A DNA stretch of 64,000 bases from Pomphorhynchus laevis (taxonomy: Eukaryota; Acanthocephala; Palaeacanthocephala; Echinorhynchida; Pomphorhynchidae). A model generated the notes under the pieces. It was given only the letters and a program-made list of their open reading frames with translations, was not told the DNA's origin and did no database searches. The first letter of the stretch is position 1. The number at the start of each line of letters is the position of its first letter. Below are positions 1 through 10,733 of the stretch, in pieces. The position numbers and the translations under genes were made by a program. Location: positions 62,001 to 126,000 of the forward strand of contig WNNJ02001732.1 in NCBI GenBank assembly GCA_012934845.2, read 5' to 3'.

Positions 1-499
1 ATTTATCAACTGATCAAATACGCCAGTCATTATCACCAATACAAATTGTAAAATTATCTGTTATTTTATTTTTCTTGTCATAAAAAACTGCATTTATATA
101 TATAAAATTCAATTTTAATTTATAATTTATTTTCTCTTTTTATTAAAAAATTTATATTATTGTTGATATATTTGGAATAAACAAAGATACTGTAGACGAT
201 TTACATATGTACTAGATTTCATAATAGATTTTGCTCATAATCAACCTTAATCAATTTCAGTATTTTATTCTACATATGATTAACTGAAACTTGTGTAGAA
301 ACTCATCAAACGCACGGTATGAAAGTTTAGATGCATCAAATTGGAACATAGCTTCAGCTTCATTATCTTTTATGAATAGCCCATCTATTATTTTATTAAT
401 ATTATAATTACAAATATTTTGTAAATTAATTAACTATTTACAAATATAACTTTAAATTAATTTACAATTAATTGTAAACTTTAATTTAATATACAGTTG
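1..499. other. AT-rich non-coding DNA
   Basis: I see no gene here. The sequence is very AT-rich with short direct repeats of taat and aatt words. It lies beside the decayed copy described at 500-590 and may hold the rest of that copy, but nothing upstream of the conserved tail can be aligned by eye. Confidence 0.4.
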
Positions 500-590
500 T
501 TGATAAATCATAACCTGCATCTTTTTGTTGAGCCTTTATTCTTCTATCCGAGTTGGATTACCTTTTGTAAACAACTGACCACAGGCTATT
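500..590 (-). pseudogene. Decayed copy of the C-terminus of the 845-1216 ORF
   Basis: Read on the minus strand, this stretch gives CGQL, then after a frameshift SDRRIKAQQKDAGYD. The ORF at 845-1216 ends CGQL...WDRRIEAQQKDTWYD. The match covers about 28 residues, needs at least one frame change and is not followed by a conserved stop. This is direct sequence similarity and suggests a local duplication with one decayed member. The parent family is unknown. Confidence 0.55.
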
Positions 591-844
591 TTATTACAGA
601 CAATTATGAATTACCTACATCTTAAAATCTAATTATAAATTTAACAGCCTTATGGATAAATGTTTATTTTCTCGACAACAGTTTTTTGAGAGATCTCAAA
701 CTAGCTCATGTTTACCGCTATCCTACCATGTAATTTTTTTAGAGTTATAGATGAATCATTTAAATTCAATTAATTTACATCTTACAAAATGAGAAAACTT
801 TGAATTAATTAACAATGTAAACGTTTAGACGATAAATTCGGTTC

Positions 845-1216
845 TTAATCATACCATGTATCTTTCTGTTGAGCTTCTATTCTTCTATCCCAGTACGCAT
901 TATACTCCTTTAACAGCTGGCCACAATTAATTATCACCATAAATATATTCTTCATTAGAAAAAATATGAGTTTATCGATACTTTCGCTTTGAAATGCAAA
1001 GTGTAGATATCTTGTCAACGCAAATACTGTATCTTGAAGCAAAGTGCTCAATAAGACGGACCAAATTTCCGTTGAAAGAATCATGTCTTTGAGTATTGCA
1101 ATTCGTTCCGTAATTGTAGCATCGTCCCAATCTATAATGTCCAGTTCTTCGATGTGTGGTAGCTTTGCCGCCGTATTTAATGCAAATGGTATATTACATA
1201 AGTCAGTTAGATGCAT
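845..1216 (-). CDS. Hypothetical protein, 123 aa (possibly the last exon of a longer gene)
   Basis: An open frame of 123 residues starting MHLTDLCNIP and ending QQKDTWYD. It is rich in Leu, Ile and acidic residues with no obvious signal peptide or catalytic motif. A hydrophobic stretch in the second half (KLIFFLMKNIFMVII) could be a buried helix or a short membrane segment. I do not recognise the family. A decayed relative of its last 28 residues lies about 300 bp away at 500-590, so the sequence was duplicated locally, which argues that the frame is or was a real coding unit. It could be a complete small gene or only a 3' exon. The upstream DNA (1217-1480) is AT-rich and shows no clear partner exon. 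Confidence 0.4.
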   Translation of the reverse strand: MHLTDLCNIPFALNTAAKLPHIEELDIIDWDDATITERIAILKDMILSTEIWSVLLSTLLQDTVFALTRYLHFAFQSESIDKLIFFLMKNIFMVIINCGQLLKEYNAYWDRRIEAQQKDTWYD

Positions 1217-1489
1217 TTTAAGAATTTAAACTTTTGTTTTGTATTTACAATTCAACTTTTTATCTTTAATTTCATTTCAAAGTTTCCAAGAATATATATT
1301 TCAAGAATATATAAGATAGTTAAGACAATGACTCGAGCACACTTACAATTTCTACACTTTTGAAACTCGAAAACCTAGGGCTGAAAGTACGAAATTAAGA
1401 TAAATCAATTGTTGATTAATATATTTTATAATATAAATAAGAAACATTTCAAGGGAGATTAATTAAGTTTATTTATTGATCGCAATCTT

Positions 1490-2110
1490 ACATGCTGCGT
1501 TGCATCGTTGAACAGCCACACTCAGTCTTTGGAATAATAAGGACGCCGATCGTCGATCGTCGGTACTCCTGTTCAATAGCCTGCCAAGTTCATCCAGAAA
1601 TTTAGTGGTTTACTGTCCGATCGCATCTAAGGACTCTATTGCCACCGGTTCGAAAACATGTTTTTTCGTCGATACATGCATATTTATTTCGTTTTTTAAC
1701 TTCAACTAAGGCTGCCGCAGTGACAGCGCTGTGTGACAATGTGTTTGTAACTATTTGCTAAGGTGTTCACACATATGGCATCCCAGACTATCCACTTGCT
1801 TCCAGACCAGGGAAACAACGTGCACCCGTCGGTACGCTTTCTATCATTTCGACAAATATGGCTCGGTTCCAACCGATTTGGTAAACCGGCTGTCACTAGA
1901 GCTATGAGGATAATTTCGTTCACCTCACTGTGATGGCTATGACGAGATATGTTGCGTGGGCCGTCAAGGCCATGTGCGTCCGAAACAGTAGTCGTTACGC
2001 CGCATTTACAAGTATGGGGCTGAAGGAAACAAATTCAAAGCCTTAGTGCAATTAATATTGATAATCTACGGTTGTTCATTCTTGTTCCCACTGCGGTAAT
2101 GGGTAGAGTA
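1490..2110 (-). pseudogene. R2-like LINE fragment: zinc knuckle and PD-(D/E)XK-type nuclease C-terminus
   Basis: The minus-strand translation carries, in order, a CxC zinc-knuckle start (CKCG), a His-rich step (ISRHSHHSEVNEII), LPNRLEPSHI, a nuclease-like KRTDG...W...WDAIC block, the segment FEPVAIESLDAIG and the tail LLFQRLSVAVQRCNAAC. This order is typical of the C-terminal zinc finger plus restriction-enzyme-like endonuclease of retroelements of the R2/NeSL type as I know the family. In-frame stops and frame changes make it a relic. The usual KRPDG is KRTDG here. The reverse transcriptase part is not visible, so the element is truncated. Confidence 0.65.
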
Positions 2111-2574
2111 TTGAAAAAAATTTCGGGATGTGATGGCTAAGATACGGGCTCGATTTTCAGAAGAGAGCGAACTCGATAGAAGGTCATGTTGGCGTTTTTC
2201 ATAAACTGGATGAGACCATCGTATTTGTAATAGATTTTACCATTGTAAAATCCATTACAAGGGTCTCATAAAAGAAGGGTTCTTTTAAATATGGGGAGAT
2301 GGCAATTGTGCGGATAGTGAGCAAATGAATGCATTTTCCAGCCTCTTTGGAAGTAAAGTTAGATAAGAAGAAATAAAGTATATCGAATATCCTCCTAAGC
2401 TTACACATCGACATCCCAATTGTAACCGAACGCAAACTACAGAAGTAACATTCCACCAAAGCATCAATCAGGGTTAGAAAAAAATAAAAAATCAAAAAAA
2501 TATTATTTTTGATATTAAAATACTTTTTGATATAAATTTTTGCTATAAGTAATGATCAATCAGGGTTAGAATAA
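2111..2574. other. Unassigned intergenic DNA
   Basis: No coding similarity recognised. Short open frames on the minus strand here have no recognisable content and look like chance frames. A phrase beginning aatcagggttagaa occurs twice (near 2465 and 2560), a small local duplication. Confidence 0.35.
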
Positions 2575-3585
2575 CTATTAAAAAATAAGAATATTATTAT
2601 AAAATCTGCTAATAAGTGTGGAAATGTAGTGGTATGGGATACTGGCGATTACCCAAAGGAAGCCGAAAGACATCTGGACACTGATAGCTACAAGCAAATC
2701 TCGAATTTGGAATCATATGATATAGCACACATTGTTAAGCAAACGATATGCAATTTAGCAGATGTACAATAACATAAACATTTAATAGTAAAGTTGGTAG
2801 ATTCCATCTCTTTCCAAAAATTCATAAACTGATGCATTCGATGGGACAGCGTAGATAAGCTGTCTTTATATTTACATATCTGAAAAAAATGTCTATTGGA
2901 TGGAGTGGATTCTTATATTTCCAGCACGGATGACTTTCTATGAAGGTTTGAAGATTTGAAACATGATATACCTCGACAAGCAATCTTATCAACTTTAGAT
3001 ATTGAATTACTGTAAAGCTCGATAGATACAGAGAAGGGCATGAAAGCAATTAGAAGCAAAATGGGATAGCGGACTGGGGAAATGAAGGTATAAGTTTGAC
3101 AAACTATTAAAGACCGTTTTATCTTCAAACGCATTTGATTTTGACGGCAAAACATACCTACAAACCAAATCCATGTATTTGTTATCTTCCATGTGTTGAT
3201 TATATTACACTAACTTCGACGTCTACCGGCTGAACCACTCAGGCTCTCACACACCTTAGATTCTAGTCGAGGCGGACAATGGTAGTAATCGCGATATGAG
3301 GAGCTTAAGACAACCTTAATCTCCGACTTAATCAAATTTATATTTTGCAGACAGAGGATTTTTTGCAAAACGAGACATAAAACAATTGTGTTGGTTTAGA
3401 TATATATTCTATGTAATACTGATATGGCTTCTACAATGGAGATTTTGCATGACTTTGTAGATAATCTAAATGGGGTCTCTGAATTAAAGTTCGAGTTGTC
3501 AGAGCTTAATAATACTGGACTATTATCGTTATTAGACACACAAATTTACAGAGATTATAACGACAACTTACTAAGGCATTTAGAT
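2575..3585 (+). pseudogene. Penelope-like retroelement relic (Poseidon/Neptune-like)
   Basis: Conceptual plus-strand translation in shifting frames gives hallmarks of a Penelope reverse transcriptase: ANKCGNVVVWDTGDYPKEA (the usual ADKGG..V.W...Y..EA segment), LSTLDIELLYSSID (the LYT/S catalytic-core block), SNAFDFDGKTYLQTKS, and ILHDFVDNLNGVSELKFEL followed by LLSLLDTQIY. The order matches the canonical PLE core. Several stops and frameshifts show that it is dead. The catalytic DD motif region is lost or unreadable near 3200-3400. It differs clearly from the second PLE family in this window, which carries a YIDDICVF motif. No GIY-YIG endonuclease was found downstream. Confidence 0.6.
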
Positions 3586-3849
3586 ATTGTTGATGCCTAA
3601 AGATGGAAAATATATTACGGATGGAGCTAAATTTGATCGAAAGGAACGAAACGTTTCATACGTCAGGTTGGAAATGCTTTACATGAATAGCGTGAGCTTC
3701 ACTAGAGATTTTCATGATTTGTGCCTTTTGTGGAAAGTTTTGGATAACCCTAAACACGTGCTGTATAATCTAATGGACATAATATATGACAATATATTGC
3801 GTGAACATTCACTCTATCTGCGTATAAATTTGTTGAATTTGACGTAGGT

Positions 3850-4797
3850 TGAATTTTTCAATTCAACCTCTGTTGCAAGTGTATATGACTCACTACTGAT
3901 TTGTCTACTTGCTTCTGATATATAGTCTTCTCGCTTCCACATTACTGCAACCAGTGATTTGTCAACCTAAATTGAGAACCTCAATTTGTGGATCTGCAAG
4001 TAGCATTTCGGAAAATAGACTGTTCACTCATTGGTTTCTGGTATTAGTTAGTAGAGAGAGTGAAGTATAAATATTTCCTTTTATTTAAATATCGAATTTT
4101 CGATAGTCAACTGCTATTATTATCGAGATAAATTGTGTTTATATAAATTTTATAAATTGTGTTTACAATATTTAATGATAGTACATGATTTAGAGCCAGG
4201 AATTACATAAAATAATTTAAATTCGTTAATTAAAATAAAATAAAAGCTGTTTTTAAAGAAATTTGTTATTTTAACACCTAATGATGATTTTAACTTTATT
4301 TAGGAAAATTAAAGCTTAAATTCAAATGTTGATCCAGTTAAATTTTTAAGAACAAAATATGTTTATCCTCAGACTGTGATTAATACATTGAGACGTTCAT
4401 TAATACATAATGACGTTCTTAGTAATGATTTAATAATAATGATTTAATAATTCACATGTATAATAATTCACATGTTTTCACAGTGTTCAATAAATTCTTA
4501 AACATGATCTACAATGTACATTACGTACATCATATTCGTAGCTATACAGTACGTAATTAAAATAATGCCGATATTAAAATCAATACACGAGTCATTTAAA
4601 TAATCATAAACATAAAATTTTAGGGAATGTCATTGAGTGGTCGTCGGTAAAGAGAATACGGAAAACTAATATTTCCGTTTTTTTTTCAAAAACGGAAATA
4701 TTAGTCAATAAATAATAATTAAATTGAATTGAACGTAGGGTTAATAGCAGTGCCTCGAGCTTAATTAGGTAATGGGCTCTATTAGGTAATTTCCGCA
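3850..4797. other. Non-coding AT-rich DNA
   Basis: No gene recognised. A phrase containing caacctaaattgagaac (near 3967) recurs in inverted orientation near 28450-28475, so part of this stretch is a dispersed repeat. A short self-complementary run, tttccgttttt and aaaaacggaaa, lies at about 4670-4700. Confidence 0.35.
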
Positions 4798-4804
4798 ATG
4801 CTCG

Positions 4805-5387
4805 ACAATTTTTTATTCCCCCCAATTATAGCTAACTTGTTTTTAAGCTTTATAGAATATGAATTTGTTCATAACTGTGTAAAAACTAAATCTAAACAAT
4901 ATAAATATATAAAATATATGTTTCGATACATTGATGATATATGTGTATTTAATTCTAATAATTTTTATTCAATTAGTGAGCACATTTATCCAGAAAGCCT
5001 TATTCTTAACAAAACCAATATTAATGATAAAGAAGGTGTATATCTAGATATGAACATTAAATTAACATCAATTAAAACTACTTTTAATTTATATCGTAAA
5101 GATGACATATTTAAATTTACAACATATTTTTGCATGAGCATTCATGCATACCATATAATATAAAATATAATACATTAAATAATGAAATTTTAAGAATTGC
5201 AACAATATGTAATGATATTGGCTTTCTTCAAAATCATTTAAATAATTTAATAGATACATATTTTAAACTAGGTTACTATAAAAATAACATCAAGCAGAAA
5301 ATAGTAAAATATATAAATCAACACAATAATATAAAGAATAAATTTAAACTCTTAAGTGGCAAATTTTTATGGATGGATAATAAATAA
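4805..5387 (+). pseudogene. Penelope-like RT fragment, family 2 (copy A)
   Basis: 5'-truncated copy of the same PLE as at 60.7 kb. It starts at PIIANLFLSFIEYEF and holds the catalytic RYIDDICVFN intact. It then runs through YPESLILNKTN and YLDMNIKL and changes frame at about 5120, where a short deletion removes the RNIFLHEH junction. The second frame continues NTLNNEILRIATICNDIGFLQNHLNNLID to LLSGKFLWMDNK and a stop. The structured terminal module follows directly. The frameshift rules out function. Family assignment rests on the conserved order of PLE motifs. Confidence 0.75.
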
Positions 5388-5575
5388 TATACTTTGTATT
5401 AGAATAATATACTAGATAGTTTTATCAGAGGAAATACATCATTAGCATGTATTTGGCCCCGCTGCTATGTTGGGTAGAGGAGTTAGGGGCCGAAACCTGA
5501 TAGCATAGCAGTTCCTCCTGATGACCTCTAATTCTTATTCTGATACAACGTCTGTTATTTATTAGTCAATTCATA
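5388..5575 (+). repeat. PLE terminal module with conserved RNA-like folding (copy 1)
   Basis: Follows the PLE stop codon. Visible helices are agagg (5427-5431) with cctct (5525-5529); atacat with atgtat around a 7-nt loop (about 5434-5452); ggcccc with ggggcc; and ctgctatg in that loop pairing with catagcag downstream, which would form a pseudoknot. A CTGATGA box (about 5518-5524) and a GAAA box (5431-5434) flank the outer helix. It is followed by the element's usual end, which contains gtcaattcataaaaatgacg. Other copies are near 20.6, 22.15, 23.1, 34.0, 61.63 and 62.1 kb. Confidence 0.65.
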
Positions 5576-6619
5576 AAAATGACGTTTATTTTAAATTTTA
5601 TTTTTATTTTTAACTTGATTTAAATTATAGAAAATCTAAAAACAATTATTATTTTATTATTTAATTATTAAATTTTGATTTAGCATTATTATGTTTTGTT
5701 TTTTTATAATTATATTAAATACGTAGACTCAGTTAGCTGATTTAATTTTAATAATTGTCGTTTTGTAAGCATTAAGAAATTATATTATAATTATATAATT
5801 ATAATTATAATATTCGTAATATAATAGCTGGACTTTCATAGTTTCTATAATAGTTGAACTCATTTTTAAGTTAAAAACCAATGATTTGATTGTAAATATA
5901 ATCTGTAAATTTATAATCAAATCAGAACATTAAAAACGTATTTTATAATGTTAACAAAATTTACCTTAAAATATATGACAGCTCATAGCGATGCTCCAAT
6001 TGACAACTAAGTATTTTCTATATTAGTTGAACCCATAAATAACATTCATTTAATTGAATATTAACTCAACTTCTGGTTGTAGCACGACATTATCTTCACA
6101 GGTATAGCTCCTTTCTTGATACCGCAGGACGCTACTAATCAACCTGAGTGGCTGATTAATTCAACTTTTCATTCATAATCAAATTGATTGTCACATATTT
6201 TACTACATTCAATGCATTTTACCAATGCATTGAATATTATTCAATGCTAGTATAAGGCTTTACCAGAAATAAAATAAATAAAATCTTATTTCCATGAAAG
6301 GAAAAAACATATTTGCTATTTTGTTTGTTTATTTTAAAATTTGTTTGTAAATTCAAAATTTTTATATTTATATTTTTATATGTAAACATTTACAAAAGTA
6401 TATTTATTTTATAAGGTAAAATTTTACAAAAGAACATATTTTATCTTTATAAAATATGTCTTTATATCTTTATATACGCCATTTTTATATTCGTTCCGTA
6501 TTCTTCAATATTTTCTATTTTACTAAAATCACGATATTTTAAAAATTTAGTTTGCCTATGAAAAATTATTTGACAGCTAGCGCTGAAGGACAATTATAAA
6601 ACTAGAAGGTCAAGCATTT
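5576..6619. other. AT-rich intergenic DNA downstream of PGK, with a 12-bp hairpin
   Basis: No gene seen. A perfect inverted repeat with 12-bp arms (ATTCAATGCATT) and a 5-nt loop lies at 6207-6235. The part next to PGK would hold its 3' UTR, but I cannot pick a polyadenylation site with confidence. Confidence 0.4.
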
Positions 6620-8617
6620 CTACTTCTTTACTTTGTCCTTCTTCTTTTTAGAATATTTCCCTCCTTCTTTCTCATCGTCTTCCTCATCTTCTGCGTTTTG
6701 CTCAACATTTTCGGCTTCCTGTCTCAAAGATGGCTTTTCTGATATATTCAGATCATCTGCCTTTAAAGAACCTTCACCAACACTATTTCTTTTGATTGAC
6801 TGCTTTCCTTCGCTTACAGCTACACTTTCTTTTGGATCCATAGATGCATTTGGCATAGATTCATCTTCTTTATTAATTTCTGCTCCTTTTTCAACGGCTG
6901 CACGCTCTTCTTTAACTGCACTTTTTCTTAGTGAATCTCCTTGCGTAGCACTTTTTCTAGGCGGTTCTTTCTGTGTAACGCTTTTTCTCAGCATTTCTTC
7001 TTGTGCGGCACTTTTTCTCAGCGATTCTTCCTGTGCAGCGCTTGTTCTCAGCGGATCTCCTTGTGTAGCACTTTTTCTAGGCGGTTCTTCTTGCACAGCG
7101 CTTTTTCTCAACGATTCTTTTTGTACAGCACTCTTTCTCGACGCATCTTCTTGACCAATGCTCGTTTTACGCTGTAAAGAACTCTCTCTTGTACTCTTTC
7201 GATCTACAGACTTTAATCCTGAGTTCACCTCACCTTCCACTTGCTCAACTGCTGGCTCTTTATCTGGATCAGGATCAACTGGATCCTCTTGAATCGACCT
7301 TTTAAGCGATGATCGTGCATTCTGCGAAGCACGAGATAACGGTTCATTTGAGGCCCCTTGAACCGGATCTGTTTGCTTTGACACAATTTCAGATTTATCA
7401 GTAAGCACAGATACACCGGGTAATAGCTTACCTTCCAGTAACTCTAATGTAGCCCCACCACCTGTACTCACATGCGTGACACGATTACTTAGCTCCCATT
7501 TCATCGCTGCTGCAGAAGTATCTCCGCCACCAAGTAATGTTATCGCACCATCAACAGTTCGTTCTGCAATTGCTTCTAATAATGACTTTGTGCCTTTATC
7601 AAATTTTTCCCATTCAAAAACTCCCATCGGGCCATTCCATATAACAGTTTTTGCCTGTGCAATTACTTGTTTAAAAGCATCAATACTGCCTTGACCTATA
7701 TCTAAGCCCATCCAGTCCTTCGGAATGCCCTCTTCTTTGGTGCATATTTTAGTTTCGGCATCCGGATCCATTCTATTGGCAATTATAAAATCCAACGGTA
7801 AATGTATAGCAACCTCTTGCTGATCTGCCTTCTGCATAATGGCCTTAACATCTTCAACTCCTTCTTCGTCAAAAAGTGACTGCCCAATTTCAATTTCATA
7901 TAAAACTTTTAGAAACGTGAAAGCCATTCCGCCTCCAATTATCATGACATTTACCTTGTCTAGTAGATTTTCAATGAGTTTGATCTTATCGTGTACTTTG
8001 GCACCACCAATGATGGCTAGAAAAGGTGCTTCAGGTGCAGACATTATTTTGGTGAATATATCCAATTCTTTCTTCATCAGAAGACCAGAAGCCTTTGTGG
8101 CCATACCCACACCTACAATTGAACTATGTGCACGATGTGCGCAGCCGAAGGCATCATTGACGTAAACATCACCTAATCGAGTAAGCATTTCCCTAAATTC
8201 TATTACTGTTTCAGGTACAGGGTCTTCAGTATTTTCTTCCTGCTCATAGTATCGCACGTTTTCCAGAAGAATAATTCTACCTCCGGATGCCGCATTTATG
8301 GCTTTTTCAACACAATTACCAACACAGTCGTCAATGAATGTTATCTGTTCGTTCATTAGCTTAGACAGACATAAGGCAATTGGGTAAAGAGAAAGAGTTG
8401 CGTCTCTACCCTTAGGGCGTCCCAAGTGGCTCAAGAGAACAACACATTTTGCACCTTTCTCACGTATTAGCTTTAAAGTTGGCAGTGTTTCTCGTATTCG
8501 GTTATCATCGTTTACTTTTCCGTCGTTGTCGATAGGACAATTAAAATCTACGCGTACAAGAACCCGTAAATCGTACAAATCAAGATCACTTACAGATACT
8601 TTTTCAGTTATATTCAT
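6620..8617 (-). CDS. PGK: Phosphoglycerate kinase with a long repetitive C-terminal extension (665 aa)
   Basis: Glycolytic enzyme converting 1,3-bisphosphoglycerate and ADP to 3-phosphoglycerate and ATP in the cytosol. Family blocks appear in order: RVDFNCP (residues about 22-28, with Cys where most have Val), [83 protein letters not shown] (usually IGGGDTA) and [15 protein letters not shown]. The Asp and Asn of the first block, the substrate Arg/His residues and the nucleotide-binding Lys are present, so activity is plausible. The kinase domain ends near residue 415, where most family members stop. Here about 250 more residues follow: an acidic Pro-rich linker, about eight 10-residue RKSA(V/A/T)QEExL repeats, then an acidic stretch and a Lys-rich tail ([10 protein letters not shown]). 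The single exon and divergent blocks could mean a retrocopy or paralogue. The start is the first Met of the frame and fits family N-termini. Confidence 0.95.
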   Translation of the reverse strand: MNITEKVSVSDLDLYDLRVLVRVDFNCPIDNDGKVNDDNRIRETLPTLKLIREKGAKCVVLLSHLGRPKGRDATLSLYPIALCLSKLMNEQITFIDDCVGNCVEKAINAASGGRIILLENVRYYEQEENTEDPVPETVIEFREMLTRLGDVYVNDAFGCAHRAHSSIVGVGMATKASGLLMKKELDIFTKIMSAPEAPFLAIIGGAKVHDKIKLIENLLDKVNVMIIGGGMAFTFLKVLYEIEIGQSLFDEEGVEDVKAIMQKADQQEVAIHLPLDFIIANRMDPDAETKICTKEEGIPKDWMGLDIGQGSIDAFKQVIAQAKTVIWNGPMGVFEWEKFDKGTKSLLEAIAERTVDGAITLLGGGDTSAAAMKWELSNRVTHVSTGGGATLELLEGKLLPGVSVLTDKSEIVSKQTDPVQGASNEPLSRASQNARSSLKRSIQEDPVDPDPDKEPAVEQVEGEVNSGLKSVDRKSTRESSLQRKTSIGQEDASRKSAVQKESLRKSAVQEEPPRKSATQGDPLRTSAAQEESLRKSAAQEEMLRKSVTQKEPPRKSATQGDSLRKSAVKEERAAVEKGAEINKEDESMPNASMDPKESVAVSEGKQSIKRNSVGEGSLKADDLNISEKPSLRQEAENVEQNAEDEEDDEKEGGKYSKKKKDKVKK

Positions 8618-9075
8618 ACTCGAAATGTCTTTTTCACGATTAAAAAGTAAAAATTAACTTGAGAGGTATGCAAAATGGCGCTTTCGTCGTTAAGATTGTT
8701 GCACGGTTGCTACGTTATAAATTATCACCATAATGACAGTCACAATCTTAGTACTATATATTGATTAAACTTATAATTGGTCGAATAAGTTTGTTAGTTG
8801 GTATCGCAAAGCATTAATCAAGCATTTGACTACTGAGGTAATCATGAGTACCTCAGCATTGACTTGACTGAAACTAAGTCTAACATGTAAGTTGGATCAA
8901 ATACATACTAATGACGTATAGCAAAGGGCATTTTACTTAAAATCTAAATCAATATTTATTTTCAATTAAATTTGCATAATTTTAAATTTTTTTGTTACCG
9001 TAATCATTAATTATATGCTATTGATGCAATTACATATTGAAAAAATCATATTCGATATTAAATATTACACATATT
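8618..9075. other. Intergenic DNA upstream of PGK
   Basis: Presumably contains the PGK promoter, reading leftward, but no clear TATA or initiator element can be defended. Otherwise AT-rich with no coding similarity. Confidence 0.35.
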
Positions 9076-9106
9076 GAATCATTGAAAATATTAATGTTTA
9101 GTTATA

Positions 9107-9545
9107 AATAATCTCCGCGTTTCCAATTACTCCAACAACTACGGTCTCCGATCCTTCCTCGTCGCCGCCTTACTTGCTTGGAATCAGCTCCCTTTCGAGG
9201 GCCGCCGCGCTCCCTCATTTATCACATTCAAATACCTCCTCCGTTCCCACCTTCTCGACACTTAGATTTTTGTTTGCATTCTTTCTTCGTTGTCATGTAA
9301 GCGTGTGCCGTCACGCATTTGTTATTAAATAATCTCCGCGTTCCCAATTACTCCAACAACTACGGTCTCCGATCCTTCCTCGTCGCCGCCTTACTTGCTT
9401 GGAATCAGCTCCCTTTCGACGGCCGCCGCGCTCCCTAATTTATCACATTCAAATACCTCCTCCGTTCCCACCTTCTCGACACTTAGATTTTTGTTTGCAT
9501 TTTTTCTTCGTGGTCATGTAAGCGTGCACCGCCACGCATTTGAAT
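9107..9545 (+). mobile_element. Tandem dimer of a 220-bp LINE 3' tail
   Basis: Two nearly identical units (about 9107-9325 and 9326-9545), starting aatctccgcgtt and ending with the acgcattt tail found on other LINE ends in the window. The coding part reads NYGLRSFLVAALLAWNQLPF...FKYLLRSHLL, the usual C-terminus of CR1/L2-like reverse transcriptases. The same tail, diverged and inverted, forms the 3' end of the LINE at 29165-32707. The dimer is flanked by direct repeats containing aatcattgaaaata and taatgtttagttat (about 9077-9105 and 9545-9580), consistent with a target-site duplication. Confidence 0.65.
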
Positions 9546-9585
9546 CATTGAATCATTGAAAATACTAATGTTTAGTTATTAAATT

Positions 9586-10733
9586 ATCTTTAAGAGATTT
9601 AAATAGTCATATGTTGCCAGTTTTCAATTGCCAATAATTTTTATATTAATTTACATTTCTAGTTAAACATGAAGAATATTACATATTCTGTTGCAAAATG
9701 TAAAGAACGAGAATATATTAAATATAAATTTTTAATTAAAACATTAAATACAAAAATGAACTGATTGTTCTTATAAAAATCAGTCCATTTTGAAGTTATT
9801 CGTTCCAAAATGAAGAGTTATAATTTTGAAATGTAAACTCTCTCCACGTTCTTCGTTTGACTAAAAATGAAAAGTTAAAATTCAAAGTTTAGAAATATCT
9901 TAAAGTAGACCTTCACTATTGTAAACTACTAGCAGAGTCGACAAAAAAACTTTGAAGATAAACGATAACGCTTAAAGAAAATCTTGAGAACAATTTGATT
10001 TATATTTGAGTGAGGAGTAAAGGTGAAGAGTAACAAATTCTACTGCAAGAAAAAGCTAATGATTGTATGAGCGAATACAATATTCGCTCATACAATCATT
10101 CGCTTGCATTATAAGCGAATGATTGTATGATAATGAATTGGTTAGGAACGACTGGATAATAATGGCATAATGGTTAGACGGATTGATCATTATGTTGATA
10201 AGATTGATCACAACCAAATATTACATGCGATTTGCTAATTATGTAATATCACACATATCATAGCATACAATAATAATACACGAAGGACAATTGCATCAAT
10301 TAGTAGCTTAAAATTTAATAAGACTTTTATTTTTGTTAGTTTTTGAATGAGAAAGTAATGTGGAATAACTAAGGAGTCAGTAAATAAAGTCACAGGATTA
10401 CATTTTTAACAAAATGTCACGGCTATATTTAGATTCTTCCAGATACGTCGTCATACATAGAAAGAAAAATAATAAAGACTACAGCTAATTGCCTCGTTGA
10501 CAAAAGGCTCTAAATTGCTTTTAATTAATTGAAACCAATAAATTCCTTGCTTATTTTGGGTCTCTAGTACATCTTTATGCAGCTGCGATTCATAAGTTTA
10601 AAACCAAATCAATTTATATTGATTAATTAAAAACTAAATTAATTATTTTTCAAAGGATATAGTACGGGAAACGCCATATTAAATAGAAACAATAAATCAA
10701 TAAAACAATAAAACAATAAATAGAAACAATAAA
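9586..10733. other. Intergenic AT-rich DNA
   Basis: No coding similarity seen. Contains the long perfect hairpin listed separately at 10058-10100 and a run of short aataaa-type repeats (10690-10735) just before the hammerhead-like element. Confidence 0.4.
10058..10100. repeat. Perfect 20-bp inverted repeat with 3-nt loop
   Basis: Arms of 20 bp (starting aatgattgtatgag) at 10058-10077 and 10081-10100 with loop caa. A third partial copy of the arm (gcgaatgattgtatga) follows at about 10114-10129. It may be the core of a small inverted-repeat transposon or a recent snap-back duplication. No flanking target duplication is obvious. Confidence 0.7.

Noticed and set aside
2199-3192. Overlapping minus-strand ORFs of 60-98 aa
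   Set aside because: They are antisense or spurious; the plus strand shows PLE motifs over the same DNA from 2575.
5427-5529. Calling the PLE terminal module a canonical hammerhead or HDV-like ribozyme
   Set aside because: CTGATGA and GAAA are present, but an extra base beside CTGATGA, a mismatched stem I and the lack of a proper P3/P4 for an HDV fold mean neither model is satisfied. Kept only as an unassigned structured RNA.
6633-7177. Plus-strand Ser/Phe-rich ORFs opposite the PGK extension
   Set aside because: Antisense shadows of the RKSA repeat; the sense strand is continuous with a well-conserved kinase.
6620-8617. Bacterial contamination or recent horizontal transfer as the source of the intronless PGK
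   Set aside because: Codon and base composition match the surrounding DNA, the protein blocks are of eukaryotic type (for example FDEEG and WMGLD) and no bacterial neighbours exist.
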